DNA from: Rhizobium terrae
Lineage (GTDB): Bacteria; Pseudomonadota; Alphaproteobacteria; Rhizobiales; Rhizobiaceae
Length of the DNA stretch: 64,000 nt
NCBI RefSeq assembly: GCF_003425685.1
Contig: NZ_QJKM01000024.1
Coordinates: forward strand, 1 to 64,000
Reading direction: 5' to 3'
The notes under the pieces are model-generated. The model did no database searches. It was not told the origin of the DNA and was given only the letters and a program-made list of their open reading frames with translations. Each line of letters opens with the position of its first letter. The first letter of the stretch is position 1. This document shows, in pieces, positions 7,989-16,073 of this stretch. A program made the translations under genes and the position numbers.

Positions 7989-8919
7989 ATGCCGGTGATT
8001 TTGGAACTCGAAGACTACGAGGCTAATCTAGTAGTGGACGCTCTCGTTGAGCAGCGCATCCGTCTGATGAAGAACTGGGAAGATCGTTACAGATCGCCGA
8101 ACGAAAACGACGGTCGTTACGGGATGGACATCTGCAAGATTGGCGACCTCGCCATGATCGATGCAAACATCGATACGGTCTACGCTCTTCGAGAGCGACT
8201 GAAGGAAGGGATCATGATTCAACGGATGTGTCATGAACATGCCCTACACCCGGAAAAGAGCGTGAGTGTCGCCTGGCATCACAAGCGCGGATGGCTGCCG
8301 ACAGCCGACTTCGTGGAGAAGCCGATCGAGGATGATCAGGATCAGATGTCGCCAGGCACGTGGACGACGCTGCCTGACGGTGTTGGCATCGACGACTGGA
8401 TGTTCGACATCACGGATCCGGAGGACAAGATCGTCATCGCTTCCGCAGACACTCAGACCGACGGCACTAGGGTGGGTTTCTATACATACGAACTGACCGG
8501 ACGAAAAGCACAAGATCAAACGCGAACTGCAGGGCTACGACCTGATTACCTGGCAGGAGACCGTCGGCGGTGGCTATCATGGCGTAGATTCCTCCGAGCA
8601 CGCAGCCTCAGTGATCATCGTGCGGAAGAACAAGGATGACCGCTACGAGATCCACCCAGGTAGCGACATCAGCGCTGAGTTCCGCAAGCACATGAAGCGC
8701 TTCTTCCTATCGCGTTGCGAGTACAACAGCTTCGAAGAGGTCAGGGATCTCGTAGGCGAGCGTGCAGTCGCATTCTTCAAGCTTGGCGGCAAATCCTTGA
8801 GCAAGCGATACCTCGACATCGAGATCTCGATCAACGGCGAGACGAAGACGCTCCGGGGGACTGCCGGAGATGCCGAGAAGCTGCTGAAGAATCTGACCGC
8901 CGCTCATCGTCGCTTCTGA
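7989..8919 (+). pseudogene. Hypothetical phage-element protein with one frameshift
   Basis: The start at ATG 7989 has a strong SD (AAGGAGG). The first 172 codons read as an acidic helical protein followed by a beta-rich, Trp-containing domain ending FYTYELTG. At the AAAA run at 8505-8508 coding sense moves to the next frame, continuing HKIKRELQGYDLITWQETV and then VIIVRKNKDDRYEIHPG through to 8919. Removing one A would restore one protein of about 309 residues. The downstream part lacks a good start codon of its own, so one broken gene is more likely than two genes. No family is recognised. Confidence 0.55.
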
Positions 8920-8962
8920 CGGCCAAGTCGTCCGCCGTCGTCTCCTAACTCTCGGAGACGTC

Positions 8963-9011
8963 CGTATCCGTCTCGTAAGACCCGCCGCCCGGCTCATCAG
9001 CTCGGCGGCGG
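8963..9011. repeat. Direct repeat copy 1 (about 49 bp) with GC hairpin
   Basis: It shares CGTATCCGTCTC plus a 29-bp exact block containing CCGCCG...CGGCGG with copy 2 at 10057-10104. Both copies are in the same orientation. The pair brackets the membrane-protein gene 9014-9913. The hairpin of this copy sits directly past that gene's stop codon. Confidence 0.8.
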
Positions 9012-9013
9012 CC

Positions 9014-9913
9014 TCAGGAAGCTTCACCCCACGTCGCTGCTGGCTCACTTCTTTGATCAGTTGGAAGGTCGTTGAAAAGCTTGCTTTCCAACCTGGTTTC
9101 TTCGGACATTCTTGTAAAGATCCCGCCCCACACTAGAAGTTCTAGTGCAAAATCCTGCTGCTCAAGGCAATACAATTCAAGGAAATCAATCAACTCCTCT
9201 CGTGCGTAGTCGAGACCGAACTCTTCGTTTATGTCTTTCACCCAGTTAAGTAGCCAGTCATCAGGATATTCCGCATCCGCAATTTTCGACCGCAAAATCA
9301 CGGCGCGAACGGCAAGTGCGTAGTTCCTTTGGGATTGATATATGGCATCGGCGATTTCCTGACTGAAAACGTATTCGCACTGAGCATGTATTCTGGCGAA
9401 CTGATCTAGTATATCACGCGTACACTCGTTCTCATGGCCGATGACTTCCAACAGATTAGCCAGTTCCCCATGCAATTTTAGTCTTCGATCATACTGAGTT
9501 GCTCGATAATTCGCCTCAGCAATGCGCTTATTTGCCGTTCCCTGCTCTCGAAGCAACTCTGTCTGAACTCTTATGAATTCGGCCTGCGCCTCTGAGGCGT
9601 TGGCCTGTTCTTTCATTACCTGACGATTTTCCGCGATCTCTTCTCTCTGGAGCTTCAACTCGTCGGACTGGATCATGACTGCGGCTACAAGCCAGAAAAA
9701 TGCGAGAGGAGCAAATATTCCAGCGATGAAGTCGGCAAGGCTGTTGAGTTTCGCATTATCGATGAAAACACCAAGTCCGTCGGCGAACCCTAACTGTTCC
9801 TGAAACTGCTGCAAAACGACTGGTAATACGAACACCACCACAAGGTATAAGACCGTAATCGCAGAAAATATCGCCCTCCAATTGGCACTTCTTGTTGCAG
9901 AATATTTTGCCAT
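9014..9913 (-). CDS. Two-TM membrane protein with long coiled coil (cargo gene)
   Basis: This 299-residue protein is chosen to start at MAKYSATRSANWRAIF. Two membrane helices occupy about residues 12-35 (VLYLVVVFVLPVVL) and 60-80 (FIAGIFAPLAFFWLVAAVMI). A long charged coiled coil follows (about 82-150, rich in Glu, Gln and Lys), then a helical C-terminal domain rich in acidic residues. This 2TM-plus-coiled-coil layout is common in phage exclusion and superinfection proteins and in uncharacterised defence genes. Codon usage is AT-richer than in its neighbours. It lies between two 49-bp direct repeats, as if inserted as an independent moron cassette. Confidence 0.7.
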   Translation of the reverse strand: MAKYSATRSANWRAIFSAITVLYLVVVFVLPVVLQQFQEQLGFADGLGVFIDNAKLNSLADFIAGIFAPLAFFWLVAAVMIQSDELKLQREEIAENRQVMKEQANASEAQAEFIRVQTELLREQGTANKRIAEANYRATQYDRRLKLHGELANLLEVIGHENECTRDILDQFARIHAQCEYVFSQEIADAIYQSQRNYALAVRAVILRSKIADAEYPDDWLLNWVKDINEEFGLDYAREELIDFLELYCLEQQDFALELLVWGGIFTRMSEETRLESKLFNDLPTDQRSEPAATWGEAS

Positions 9914-10002
9914 AGCCCCACCTTTCTGACAGCACAATGTCGCCAAAACCGATGCGATGACAAGTCTCTAGGAAATCCGTCTACCTGGATTTTCAGCGGC
10001 GC

Positions 10003-10031
10003 TTGATCCTTTAGTCGACAGCACACACCGA
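10003..10031 (+). promoter_or_regulatory. Weaker repeated promoter copy (TTGATC-17-CACCGA)
   Basis: -35 TTGATC at 10003-10008, 17-bp spacer ending in the typical CACA, -10-like CACCGA followed by TCTCATGG. It faces the hairpin at 10072-10110 with no convincing gene between, so any product would be a short RNA of about 70 nt. Confidence 0.4.
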
Positions 10032-10056
10032 TCTCATGGACAATGACTGCGAGAAG

Positions 10057-10104
10057 CGTATCCGTCTCATCCGACCGCCGCCCGGCTCATCAGCTCGGCG
10101 GCGG
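10057..10104. repeat. Direct repeat copy 2, terminator-like
   Basis: Second copy of the repeat at 8963-9011. Here the CCGCCG/CGGCGG stem is followed by TTTGCGTTT, so it can act as a rho-independent terminator on the plus strand. The remaining gap to 10274 holds another GC hairpin near 10138-10162 and no convincing gene. Confidence 0.75.
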
Positions 10105-10274
10105 TTTGCGTTTGGAACGGCTGCCGGACAAAAGAAAACCCCGGATCTCTCCGAGGCTATTCTCCGGCCGCTCAGGCGACCTCGTGGGCCGGGCCCGAGA
10201 GCATGATAAGTGTAGGGATCGCGTCATGCAAATTTCGTTCATCGCTTCACAAGACCGATAAGGGCCGTTGTCGT

Positions 10275-11219
10275 TTACGGCTTGTCAGCAGTCGCGGGAC
10301 CGAAATCTTCTAAGAATTTCCGCACCTTCGCATCGCTCATCGCATCTTCCAGAGCCACCGCCATTCCATCGAAAAGAGTGCCTATCTTGCGAAGATAGTC
10401 ATCCGTGATGTCGACGTGTTTGGTGCCGTCCTTGGCAACGCCATTCCTGTGCACGCAGTCATGCCTTTTGTTGACAGAAGCAACGACTAAGGCTCGATCC
10501 TCCTTGTCTTGTGGCAGGATGGACGCGCCGAATGCTCGGTGACAGATCCCATTAACAAGAGGCAGGTTATGAAACGAGAGACCTTGGACCGTCGCCTTGA
10601 CCATCTCTCGAACGATATCCGGCTGATCGAGGATCGTCTCCAAACTTACCTGCTTGTCCTTTAGCGCATCGAGCTTCAGCATTTGCCGCTGCACAGAGGT
10701 GTCCGCTATCGCAGCCCCGACAATGGTGTCGGAGAAATAGGCCTCGACGATCGAATACAAGATGCTGAACAGCATTCGATTTCGGCTGCTATCTCCTTGC
10801 GGCTGAGCGATAGCGTCAACGTTAGATCTCCACTCTTCCATCGCGTCCATGAAGATGCCGAAGGCACCAGGCTCCGGAAGAGGCTCATCCCAGTCATCAG
10901 ACATATCCAGCGCTTTGACGGAGACATGGATGTCGGGGTGCCCATCTAATGTCGCGGTATACTCGTCGTTGGAACGTGACATGCTGACGGACCAGTAATG
11001 ATCCTCAGTATCTGGATTGAGGCAACTTACTTCGGCAGAATACTCCTCCTCGTCGCCGGGGAAATGCACCCAAGCTGCCGCAGGATGTCCACAGGTGGGG
11101 CACAGAAAACCAACTTCGAGTTCAGTGGGTTCGACAACCTCTTGGCTCTCCCATTGCTCCATCATGTACTGCTTCATACGTCCCATAGCCGAACCCCATG
11201 CCTGATTGAGTAGCGACAC
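10275..11219 (-). CDS. HEPN-domain protein, putative RNase (cargo)
   Basis: About 314 residues from a GTG at 11219; an ATG at 11186 is an alternative start. An N-terminal region contains a CPTCG knuckle (near residue 40) and a second Cys, suggesting a small zinc-binding or beta domain. The C-terminal half is helical and carries NKRHDCVHRNG near residue 255. This fits the Rx4-6H active-site motif of HEPN ribonucleases of the RiboL-PSP/MAE_28990 type, known from toxin and abortive-infection systems. No antitoxin is adjacent, so it may be a stand-alone defence effector. HEPN assignment is by motif; RNase activity is inferred. It is transcribed divergently from the promoter at 11258. Confidence 0.72.
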   Translation of the reverse strand: MSLLNQAWGSAMGRMKQYMMEQWESQEVVEPTELEVGFLCPTCGHPAAAWVHFPGDEEEYSAEVSCLNPDTEDHYWSVSMSRSNDEYTATLDGHPDIHVSVKALDMSDDWDEPLPEPGAFGIFMDAMEEWRSNVDAIAQPQGDSSRNRMLFSILYSIVEAYFSDTIVGAAIADTSVQRQMLKLDALKDKQVSLETILDQPDIVREMVKATVQGLSFHNLPLVNGICHRAFGASILPQDKEDRALVVASVNKRHDCVHRNGVAKDGTKHVDITDDYLRKIGTLFDGMAVALEDAMSDAKVRKFLEDFGPATADKP

Positions 11220-11257
11220 CTACCACACGTTTACATAAGCCCGAAAGCTGCCGGCGT

Positions 11258-11286
11258 TTGCGTCGGGCGGACGTCGAGCACACCAT
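11258..11286 (+). promoter_or_regulatory. Repeated promoter copy (TTGCGT-17-CACCAT)
   Basis: GCCGGCG box, -35 TTGCGT at 11258-11263, 17-bp spacer, -10 CACCAT at 11281-11286. It lies 58 bp before the ATG chosen at 11316, and this constant spacing supports that start. Confidence 0.7.
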
Positions 11287-11315
11287 TCTCGTATCCATAC
11301 ATGAGGAGGATGATG

Positions 11316-11762
11316 ATGAAGATCGTAACCCACACAGAGATGCTCGCGCTGCCACCTGGTACCGTGTTCTCGTTTTTCGGCGAACACGACGGCGGCCCTC
11401 AAGGCGAGATGCTTGGCAGCCTCTACGTCAAGGGTGAGACCCTCAGACACAACCACGACGGCAAACCCTTCGATTTCTGCATTCTCAACATGCTGCCGAA
11501 AATGGCGAATTCTAGTGTTGTCGACCCCAAGCTGACGCATCTAGCTATCAGCCAGCGCGAAGGGACTTTCGACGAGACGAGGCAGTTCATGGTGTGGTCT
11601 GAGGATGCCTGCAGGCGCCTGGCTCAGGCGCTGCTCGAACCCGCCAAGGCCTATTTCCGCGTTTTCGGCGACGACGATATCCCGGTCACGTCTGACAGCC
11701 TGGAACTGATCAACGACTACGGCATGATCACGGCTCTGCCGAAGATGGGAGCCGCGGCATGA
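11316..11762 (+). CDS. Hypothetical protein, first gene of a three-gene operon
   Basis: A 148-residue protein starts MKIVTHTEMLALPPGTVF. Three ATG codons are consecutive; the third gives the best spacing to the AGGAGG site. A compact beta-rich N-terminus (LPPGTVFSFFGEHDGG) is followed by helices. The pattern is typical of small phage early proteins. It overlaps the next gene by ATGA. Function unknown. Confidence 0.7.
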   Translation: MKIVTHTEMLALPPGTVFSFFGEHDGGPQGEMLGSLYVKGETLRHNHDGKPFDFCILNMLPKMANSSVVDPKLTHLAISQREGTFDETRQFMVWSEDACRRLAQALLEPAKAYFRVFGDDDIPVTSDSLELINDYGMITALPKMGAAA

Positions 11763-12031
11763 CCGACACCGAAGTCAGAACACCGCAGCCTGGCGACTGG
11801 GTCGACATCGAGATCCCCGGAGGCTGGGACGTTCTCTATGCGGCCGCCGGGCAGCCTGCTCTGACAGACGAACGGATCCTGCAGATCGCTGAGCGGCACC
11901 GCAATCACGTGCTGACGGCGCAGTCGGGGACGAAGTTCGACGTCATCGAGCACAAGGACGTGGTGGCGTTCGCCCGGGAGGTTGAGCGGTTGGTGATCAG
12001 GCAGCAGGCGATGGCGGGAGTTGGGGCATGA
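11759..12031 (+). CDS. Hypothetical small protein, operon member
   Basis: A 90-residue protein overlaps both neighbours by 4 bp (ATGA). It has a WVDIEIPGGWDVLY beta segment followed by a long helix, REVERLVIRQQAMAG, ending in Gly-Ala. No recognised family. Translational coupling indicates a joint role with the genes at 11316 and 12028. Confidence 0.65.
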   Translation: MTDTEVRTPQPGDWVDIEIPGGWDVLYAAAGQPALTDERILQIAERHRNHVLTAQSGTKFDVIEHKDVVAFAREVERLVIRQQAMAGVGA

Positions 12032-12309
12032 GCGCGATTGTCTGGCACGAGGTAGACTTCGGCGGCACCTCCTACAAAGTCCTGGACGGACATCGTGGTC
12101 GTTACCTCATTTGCCGCCTGAGACCGATCAAGGGCGGGCAATGGGAATTTGTTGCCTACCAGGAGTTCCCAGGATTCGAGCGCTACGGCAGCACCCCGTT
12201 CACGGAGGAAGTCGACAACCTTAATGAGGGGCGCAGCCTGGCCGAGTTCTATCTGCAGGACTGGCTGGACAGATATGCACTGATGCCGAAGCCGGTCCGA
12301 GCAGCGTAG
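12028..12309 (+). CDS. Hypothetical small protein, last gene of operon
   Basis: A 93-residue protein starting MSAIVWHEVDFGGTSYKVL, a beta-strand-rich fold with a basic middle (RYLICRLRPIKGGQWEFV) and a helical C-terminus. It resembles small phage proteins that fold as a single sheet. No family is recognised. A strong bidirectional terminator follows. Confidence 0.65.
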   Translation: MSAIVWHEVDFGGTSYKVLDGHRGRYLICRLRPIKGGQWEFVAYQEFPGFERYGSTPFTEEVDNLNEGRSLAEFYLQDWLDRYALMPKPVRAA

Positions 12310-12340
12310 CCTCCGCTGACACATCCACACCGACACCCAG

Positions 12341-12363
12341 AGCCGCCTTCACGGGCGGCTTTT
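12341..12363. terminator. Bidirectional terminator between convergent genes
   Basis: Stem AGCCGCC / GGCGGCT with the loop around TTCAC, then TTT on the plus strand. It separates the plus-strand operon ending at 12309 from the minus-strand gene ending at 12385. Confidence 0.75.
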
Positions 12364-12384
12364 GCATGCGTGAAGCGCTGCCGG

Positions 12385-13320
12385 TCAAGAGTAGGTCCAG
12401 CCAGAGATGCCGAAATGGTCGTTGACCACTTCCTGAAGAGCAGAAAGGAAGGTTTCCTCATTTTTTAGCATTCGTGTGAGCTGGCGTGCCGCATCCTCCT
12501 GGTCCGCTCCGTGTAAAGCCAATGCACCTTTTACGATTGCTTTGCTCGACTTCCTGTTTGTGACATCGCCACTAAATCGAGCGTCCTTGTGAACTGTAAA
12601 AGCGAACCAGATCCCGCTGATGCCATTCGAGAACTCGTAGGAAAGAGGCCGATCGATCCCTGGCGGCACGCGGCTCTTGAAAACATGATCAATGCAGTGG
12701 ATGTCATGGCTTATGATGAAGGATAGCATTCGGCCGCCTGTAGTATAATGAGGCGTCTCGAGTTCACGGCACTGCCGTCCATGCATTCGACAGCGGTCTC
12801 GCCTGTGGGCTGTTCCTTGAAAGTTCACACATTCCGAGAGATCCAGGTCCCGGTCGATCAGGAATTCAGAGGTGTCTTCATGGTCCCAATACCATGAGCC
12901 ATTCCTTTCGCGCAGAGGCCCTTTGTCCACAGAGGGATCGTAAGGCTTAAGGAAAGTCAAATTGCTGACGTCCTTGTCAGTCGCCAGAATTCTGTATGCC
13001 GGAGGATTGTAGGTCGTTATCGCCTCAACCCAGTAGAAGCGGCGACCAGCGATCAGCGGCAGCCATGGGAATGTGAACTCTACCGTGCCGTATATGGATC
13101 CCGGTCCCCATCGGTTCGCAGAAAGCCAGGCCACATGAGTGCGGGTCACATTCAGGCGGCTCTCGTCATAGACTATCCCGGCCGATATCTTTCCCAGTTC
13201 GAGAATTCGTCGAGCTTCTGGCGGATGAACTACATGATAGATCTCTTCGAGAGTAGACACGCCGCTTTCTCGCTCTCCCGGCTTCGGAATTCTGATCCTG
13301 TAAGCATCCCACTCGTTCAC
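12385..13320 (-). CDS. Putative ADP-ribosyltransferase-like cargo protein
   Basis: A 311-residue protein starts at a GTG with AGGAGG eight bases upstream. Residues about 27-115 contain YHVVHPPEARRILELGKIS, YDESRLNVTRTHVAWLSANR and GSIYGTVEFTFPWLPLIAG, then YWVEAITTYNPPAYRIL. An N-terminal His, a following helix, a strand with Trp/Ser, and a late Glu in a VEA strand are arranged as in ADP-ribosyltransferase folds of the DarT/PARP class. This is pattern inference and not a confirmed family match. The middle has several Cys/His residues (DRCRMHGRQCRELE) that might bind metal. It stands alone on the minus strand among phage genes, as toxins and defence genes often do. Confidence 0.6.
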   Translation of the reverse strand: MNEWDAYRIRIPKPGERESGVSTLEEIYHVVHPPEARRILELGKISAGIVYDESRLNVTRTHVAWLSANRWGPGSIYGTVEFTFPWLPLIAGRRFYWVEAITTYNPPAYRILATDKDVSNLTFLKPYDPSVDKGPLRERNGSWYWDHEDTSEFLIDRDLDLSECVNFQGTAHRRDRCRMHGRQCRELETPHYTTGGRMLSFIISHDIHCIDHVFKSRVPPGIDRPLSYEFSNGISGIWFAFTVHKDARFSGDVTNRKSSKAIVKGALALHGADQEDAARQLTRMLKNEETFLSALQEVVNDHFGISGWTYS

Positions 13321-13391
13321 GGGTCATACCTCCTGCTTGAAGGGTCGGCTACCATTCTCCGATCCTGAAAGGAAGCTGTCGCATGATTTTT

Positions 13392-13405
13392 CGCCGGCGT
13401 TTACG
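13392..13405 (+). promoter_or_regulatory. Orphan fragment of the repeated promoter
   Basis: CGCCGGCGTTTACG matches the upstream box and -35 of the copies at 3084 and 7931, but no CACYAT follows at 17 bp and no gene starts 58 bp downstream. It looks like a leftover from a deletion. The rest of 13321-13590 shows no gene. Confidence 0.35.
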
Positions 13406-13535
13406 TTGGGCAGCAGAGGCAGCCGGAGGCTCCTGAGGGCGCCACCCCAGTGCGGGTAATTCGCGACCCCAGTCGACCGCTCCGACAAATTTTGAAAAAG
13501 TTGCGTCAACATCAACACCCCTCCGACCTCGAATT

Positions 13536-13546
13536 GAATCTTGCAG
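13536..13546 (+). repeat. GAATCTTGCAG motif, copy 1
   Basis: One of four copies of a short element whose fullest form is TCTCGAATCTTGCAG (also at 14883, 18538 and 25934). This copy lies 45 bp before the ATG of the small-terminase-like gene. It may supply a -35 (CTTGCA), but no family -10 follows. Confidence 0.45.
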
Positions 13547-13590
13547 GGGCCTAACGCCTCCTAGTCCCAGCGAACACAGGGACTTCTTTC

Positions 13591-14081
13591 ATGGCGCCGC
13601 GCAAAGCTAGATCCGATCCAGTGCTGAAATCGTCAGAGACCGGGTCGCACCCTCCAGCACCGATCGCCGAAGATTCAGCACCCGGCAGAAATGCACGAAC
13701 CTCGACGTCTGCAAGGCATATGTCGTTGAAGCAGCTCGCCACGTTCCTCAATCGAGACCGGAACACGGTGATGAAATACCTCGATCAAGGAATGCCTGCA
13801 GTCGAGAAAGCCGACCGAGACCGTGGCGCTGCGTGGGTATCCGTAACGGCTTCACATCCCGCAAGCGAGTGGCTGCCTCTTTTGGGGAAGATATCGAGGA
13901 GATCGACGCCGAGAACGCTCGAGACCAGGAGCGCGCCAAGATTCTGGGTCTGCAGTACGGCGCGTATCCAGCCCTCGAAGGGATGGATTTCGGGACGGTA
14001 CTCGCAGGCAGCCAGCTTGAAGCTGCTCAGCAGGATGCGGCAAGCCAGACGCAGAATGGTGTCATTGCTCAGCAAAACTGA
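13591..14081 (+). pseudogene. Small-terminase-like DNA-packaging protein with frameshift
   Basis: The first 81 codons read MAPRKARSDPVL, a disordered linker, then MSLKQLATFLNRDRNTVMKY and DQGMPAVEKADRDRGAAW. This is a winged-helix or HTH DNA-recognition segment like Nu1-type small terminase subunits. At the GGG run near 13834 the sensible frame changes to RNGFTSRKRVAASFGEDIEE and an acidic, Gln/Ala-rich C-terminus ending at 14081. One added G would rejoin them into about 163 residues. Small terminases choose the DNA to be packaged, but no large terminase is adjacent. The family assignment is moderate; the frameshift is clear. Confidence 0.6.
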
Positions 14082-14115
14082 ACACCGAACAAGGGCCGAT
14101 GCCGGTCAAAAAACC

Positions 14116-14131
14116 CACGGATAAATCTGTG
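14116..14131 (+). promoter_or_regulatory. Operator-like 16-bp dyad, copy 2
   Basis: CACGGATAAATCTGTG followed by AGTG, in the same orientation as the copies at 3114, 23092 and 24341. It lies in the 198-bp gap between the terminase-like gene and the gene at 14280. Confidence 0.45.
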
Positions 14132-14279
14132 AGTGCGTGTCTGCAACACAAATCAAGTCCCTGACAGAAAACGGGTATTCCAGCCGTGTTTCCGACGGCT
14201 TGCCGCGCAAACTGTGTTGACGGATTTGATGGGGTCCGGTTTCCTGGTGTCGTACTCAACGACAGAAAGGGCTAGTACA

Positions 14280-14459
14280 GTGTACCTCTCCGACTTCGTC
14301 ACCTTCGAAGGTGATCGCTTCTACGTCTCGGCGGATCTACGCTCCGGCAAGATCAAGCTCGAACGCGTCTCCCACGAGGCGTTCGAGCGCTTCATTCTGA
14401 ATGTCTCGATGGGTGAGGATCGCACGATTGCCGCCGGGACGAAGGAGGTGTCGGCATGA
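14280..14459 (+). CDS. Hypothetical 59-residue protein
   Basis: It starts at a GTG with AAAGG upstream: MYLSDFVTFEGDRFYVSADL and a helical C-terminal half. A longer in-frame upstream extension reads as non-coding. It overlaps the next gene by ATGA. This is probably a small regulatory or structural phage protein; function unknown. Confidence 0.55.
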   Translation: MYLSDFVTFEGDRFYVSADLRSGKIKLERVSHEAFERFILNVSMGEDRTIAAGTKEVSA

Positions 14460-14827
14460 TTAGCAATCTGATGTTCGCGCCGACGTACACACCGACACAC
14501 GCAGAAATCGTTGCCGCCAGCGCTGCGTTCTTCGACTACCTGATCGAGCATTATCGCGACCGCATGTCCGAGCCGATGCCGTACGATCAGCGGCCACAGC
14601 TTGCATTGGCGGCTTGCCGAGATAGCGAAGGGCACTGGTCCGTGTGTCTCCCCCTCGATCTCGGTGATGACGAAGTCATCGAGTGGATCGACATCCATGC
14701 CGAAGGCGTGGAGACGCGCGGTGATCTTATCGAGTATCTGGACTCCGACGAGTGGAAGGGATTCCTTCGGTGGATTGCCGGAGTCGACGAGAACGGAGAC
14801 ATCGTCGAGGAAGAAGAGTCCGAATAG
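14456..14827 (+). CDS. Hypothetical acidic protein
   Basis: A 123-residue protein is coupled to the preceding gene. It is strongly acidic in its C-terminal half, with DDEVIEWIDIHAEG, LIEYLDSDEWKGFLRWI and a final EEEESE. Such acidity is common in phage DNA-mimic or inhibitor proteins, but this is only a compositional remark. A strong terminator follows directly. Confidence 0.65.
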   Translation: MISNLMFAPTYTPTHAEIVAASAAFFDYLIEHYRDRMSEPMPYDQRPQLALAACRDSEGHWSVCLPLDLGDDEVIEWIDIHAEGVETRGDLIEYLDSDEWKGFLRWIAGVDENGDIVEEEESE

Positions 14828-14842
14828 GCTCTGATCCCTGAA

Positions 14843-14870
14843 GCCCCCTCAACCGGGGGCTTTCATTTTT
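14843..14870 (+). terminator. Rho-independent terminator
   Basis: GCCCCC / GGGGGC stem with loop TCAACC, followed by TTTCATTTTT. It ends the 14280-14827 unit. Confidence 0.9.
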
Positions 14871-14882
14871 CTTCGCAGTCCG

Positions 14883-14897
14883 TCTCGAATCTTGCAG
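14883..14897 (+). repeat. TCTCGAATCTTGCAG motif, copy 2
   Basis: Full-length copy 48 bp before the prohead protease ATG. Flanking bases make CCGTCT...AGACGG, a perfect inverted repeat around the motif. A second small hairpin (CTCAGA/TCTGAG) lies between it and the ATG. Confidence 0.5.
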
Positions 14898-14944
14898 ACG
14901 GCCTGGGCACGCTCCTCTCAGACAACGATCTGAGACGAGAGCGA

Positions 14945-16057
14945 ATGCCCGCAAAACCCACGACATCGCAGCCTGCCGACCAGCGCGCCCCGCGCCCTGG
15001 CTCGATGCGCGCGTTTGCCGGAGCGCCGACTTCGGTCGACGAAGCCACGCGGTCTTTCGACATCGTGATCACGACGGAACATCCCGTTCGACGGCTGCTC
15101 CCGGATCCTCGACAGGCGCATCCGATCCCGGACAATGTCGACTGCTCATATGTTGAGTTCGACGAAGTTCTGATCGCATCCGGAGTTGACCTGTCGCGCG
15201 CGCCTCGCATGCCGCTGGTTGATTGCCATGACACGTACTCGGGCATCGGCAAGATCCTTGGAAAGATCGACGACGTGCGTGTCGAGGGTGATGCCGTCGT
15301 AGGCCGGGCATCTCTCGCTCGCAAGCATGCTAACCTGCTGCCCGACATCATCGACGGTTATTTCGGCCAGATCTCGGCTGGCTACGACTACGACCTCCGC
15401 CGCGATGCCGAGGTCGTCGAGCGCGAAGGCGATGTGCCTCTGCTGCTCGTTAAGCGCTGGCTCCTGACAGAGGGCAGTCTCCTGCCCGTCGGCGCCGACC
15501 CGAATTCCTTCATCCGCTCCTTCCATGGGTCACCGGCACAGCCGTCTGTCCGGAGCGCGGAAACCCCGAAACCTCAGGAGAAGAAAATGGACATAGAAGC
15601 CCTCGTTAAGGCTGCAGAAGAAGCGGTCGCATCCGCAGAGGAAGCCATCGGCGCAGCCGAGGACGCAATCCCGGAAGACCTCGTCGAGCGCATCCGGACA
15701 CTCCGCGGTGCCAAGGCCGAAGAAGACACCGGCGCCGCGACGGATGAGAAGACCGACGGCGAACGTGCTGAAGGCGACGACGATGAGCCGACGGAGGCGG
15801 AGAAGAAGGAGGTCGAAGCTGTCCGCAGCATTGCGAAGACCTACGGCCTCGTGAAGATGGTCGACGACCTTTCCGGTCTCCGCGCGAAGCCAGCTCAGAT
15901 CCGCTCCGCCGTCCGTGAGGCCGTCATGAAGCGTGGCATGGCATCGACACCGGAAGCCCCGGCCGCTGTCCAGCCTGCGAAGCGCAGCGCGACCCCAACC
16001 GAGCAGCTCCCATCAGCGCGCTCGATTTACGCAAATCTCAACGGCCGGAAGGCCTGA
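14945..16057 (+). CDS. HK97-type prohead protease fused to scaffold-like domain
   Basis: This is a capsid maturation protease of the Caudovirales (HK97 prohead protease superfamily). The 370-residue protein has a core at about 36-190 with candidate catalytic His95 in PLVDCHDTYSG and Ser144 in FGQISAGYDYD. These are the usual His-Ser spacing and contexts. After about residue 215 comes a highly charged Ala/Glu-rich region (EALVKAAEEAVASAEE; DDDEPTEAEKKEVEAV) of the kind that serves as internal scaffold, as in lambda C/Nu3. Normally a portal lies upstream and the major capsid gene downstream. Here the upstream neighbours are unknown small genes, and only a decoration-like gene follows. Confidence 0.85.
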   Translation: MPAKPTTSQPADQRAPRPGSMRAFAGAPTSVDEATRSFDIVITTEHPVRRLLPDPRQAHPIPDNVDCSYVEFDEVLIASGVDLSRAPRMPLVDCHDTYSGIGKILGKIDDVRVEGDAVVGRASLARKHANLLPDIIDGYFGQISAGYDYDLRRDAEVVEREGDVPLLLVKRWLLTEGSLLPVGADPNSFIRSFHGSPAQPSVRSAETPKPQEKKMDIEALVKAAEEAVASAEEAIGAAEDAIPEDLVERIRTLRGAKAEEDTGAATDEKTDGERAEGDDDEPTEAEKKEVEAVRSIAKTYGLVKMVDDLSGLRAKPAQIRSAVREAVMKRGMASTPEAPAAVQPAKRSATPTEQLPSARSIYANLNGRKA

Positions 16058-16073
16058 CACAGGAGTCACACCC

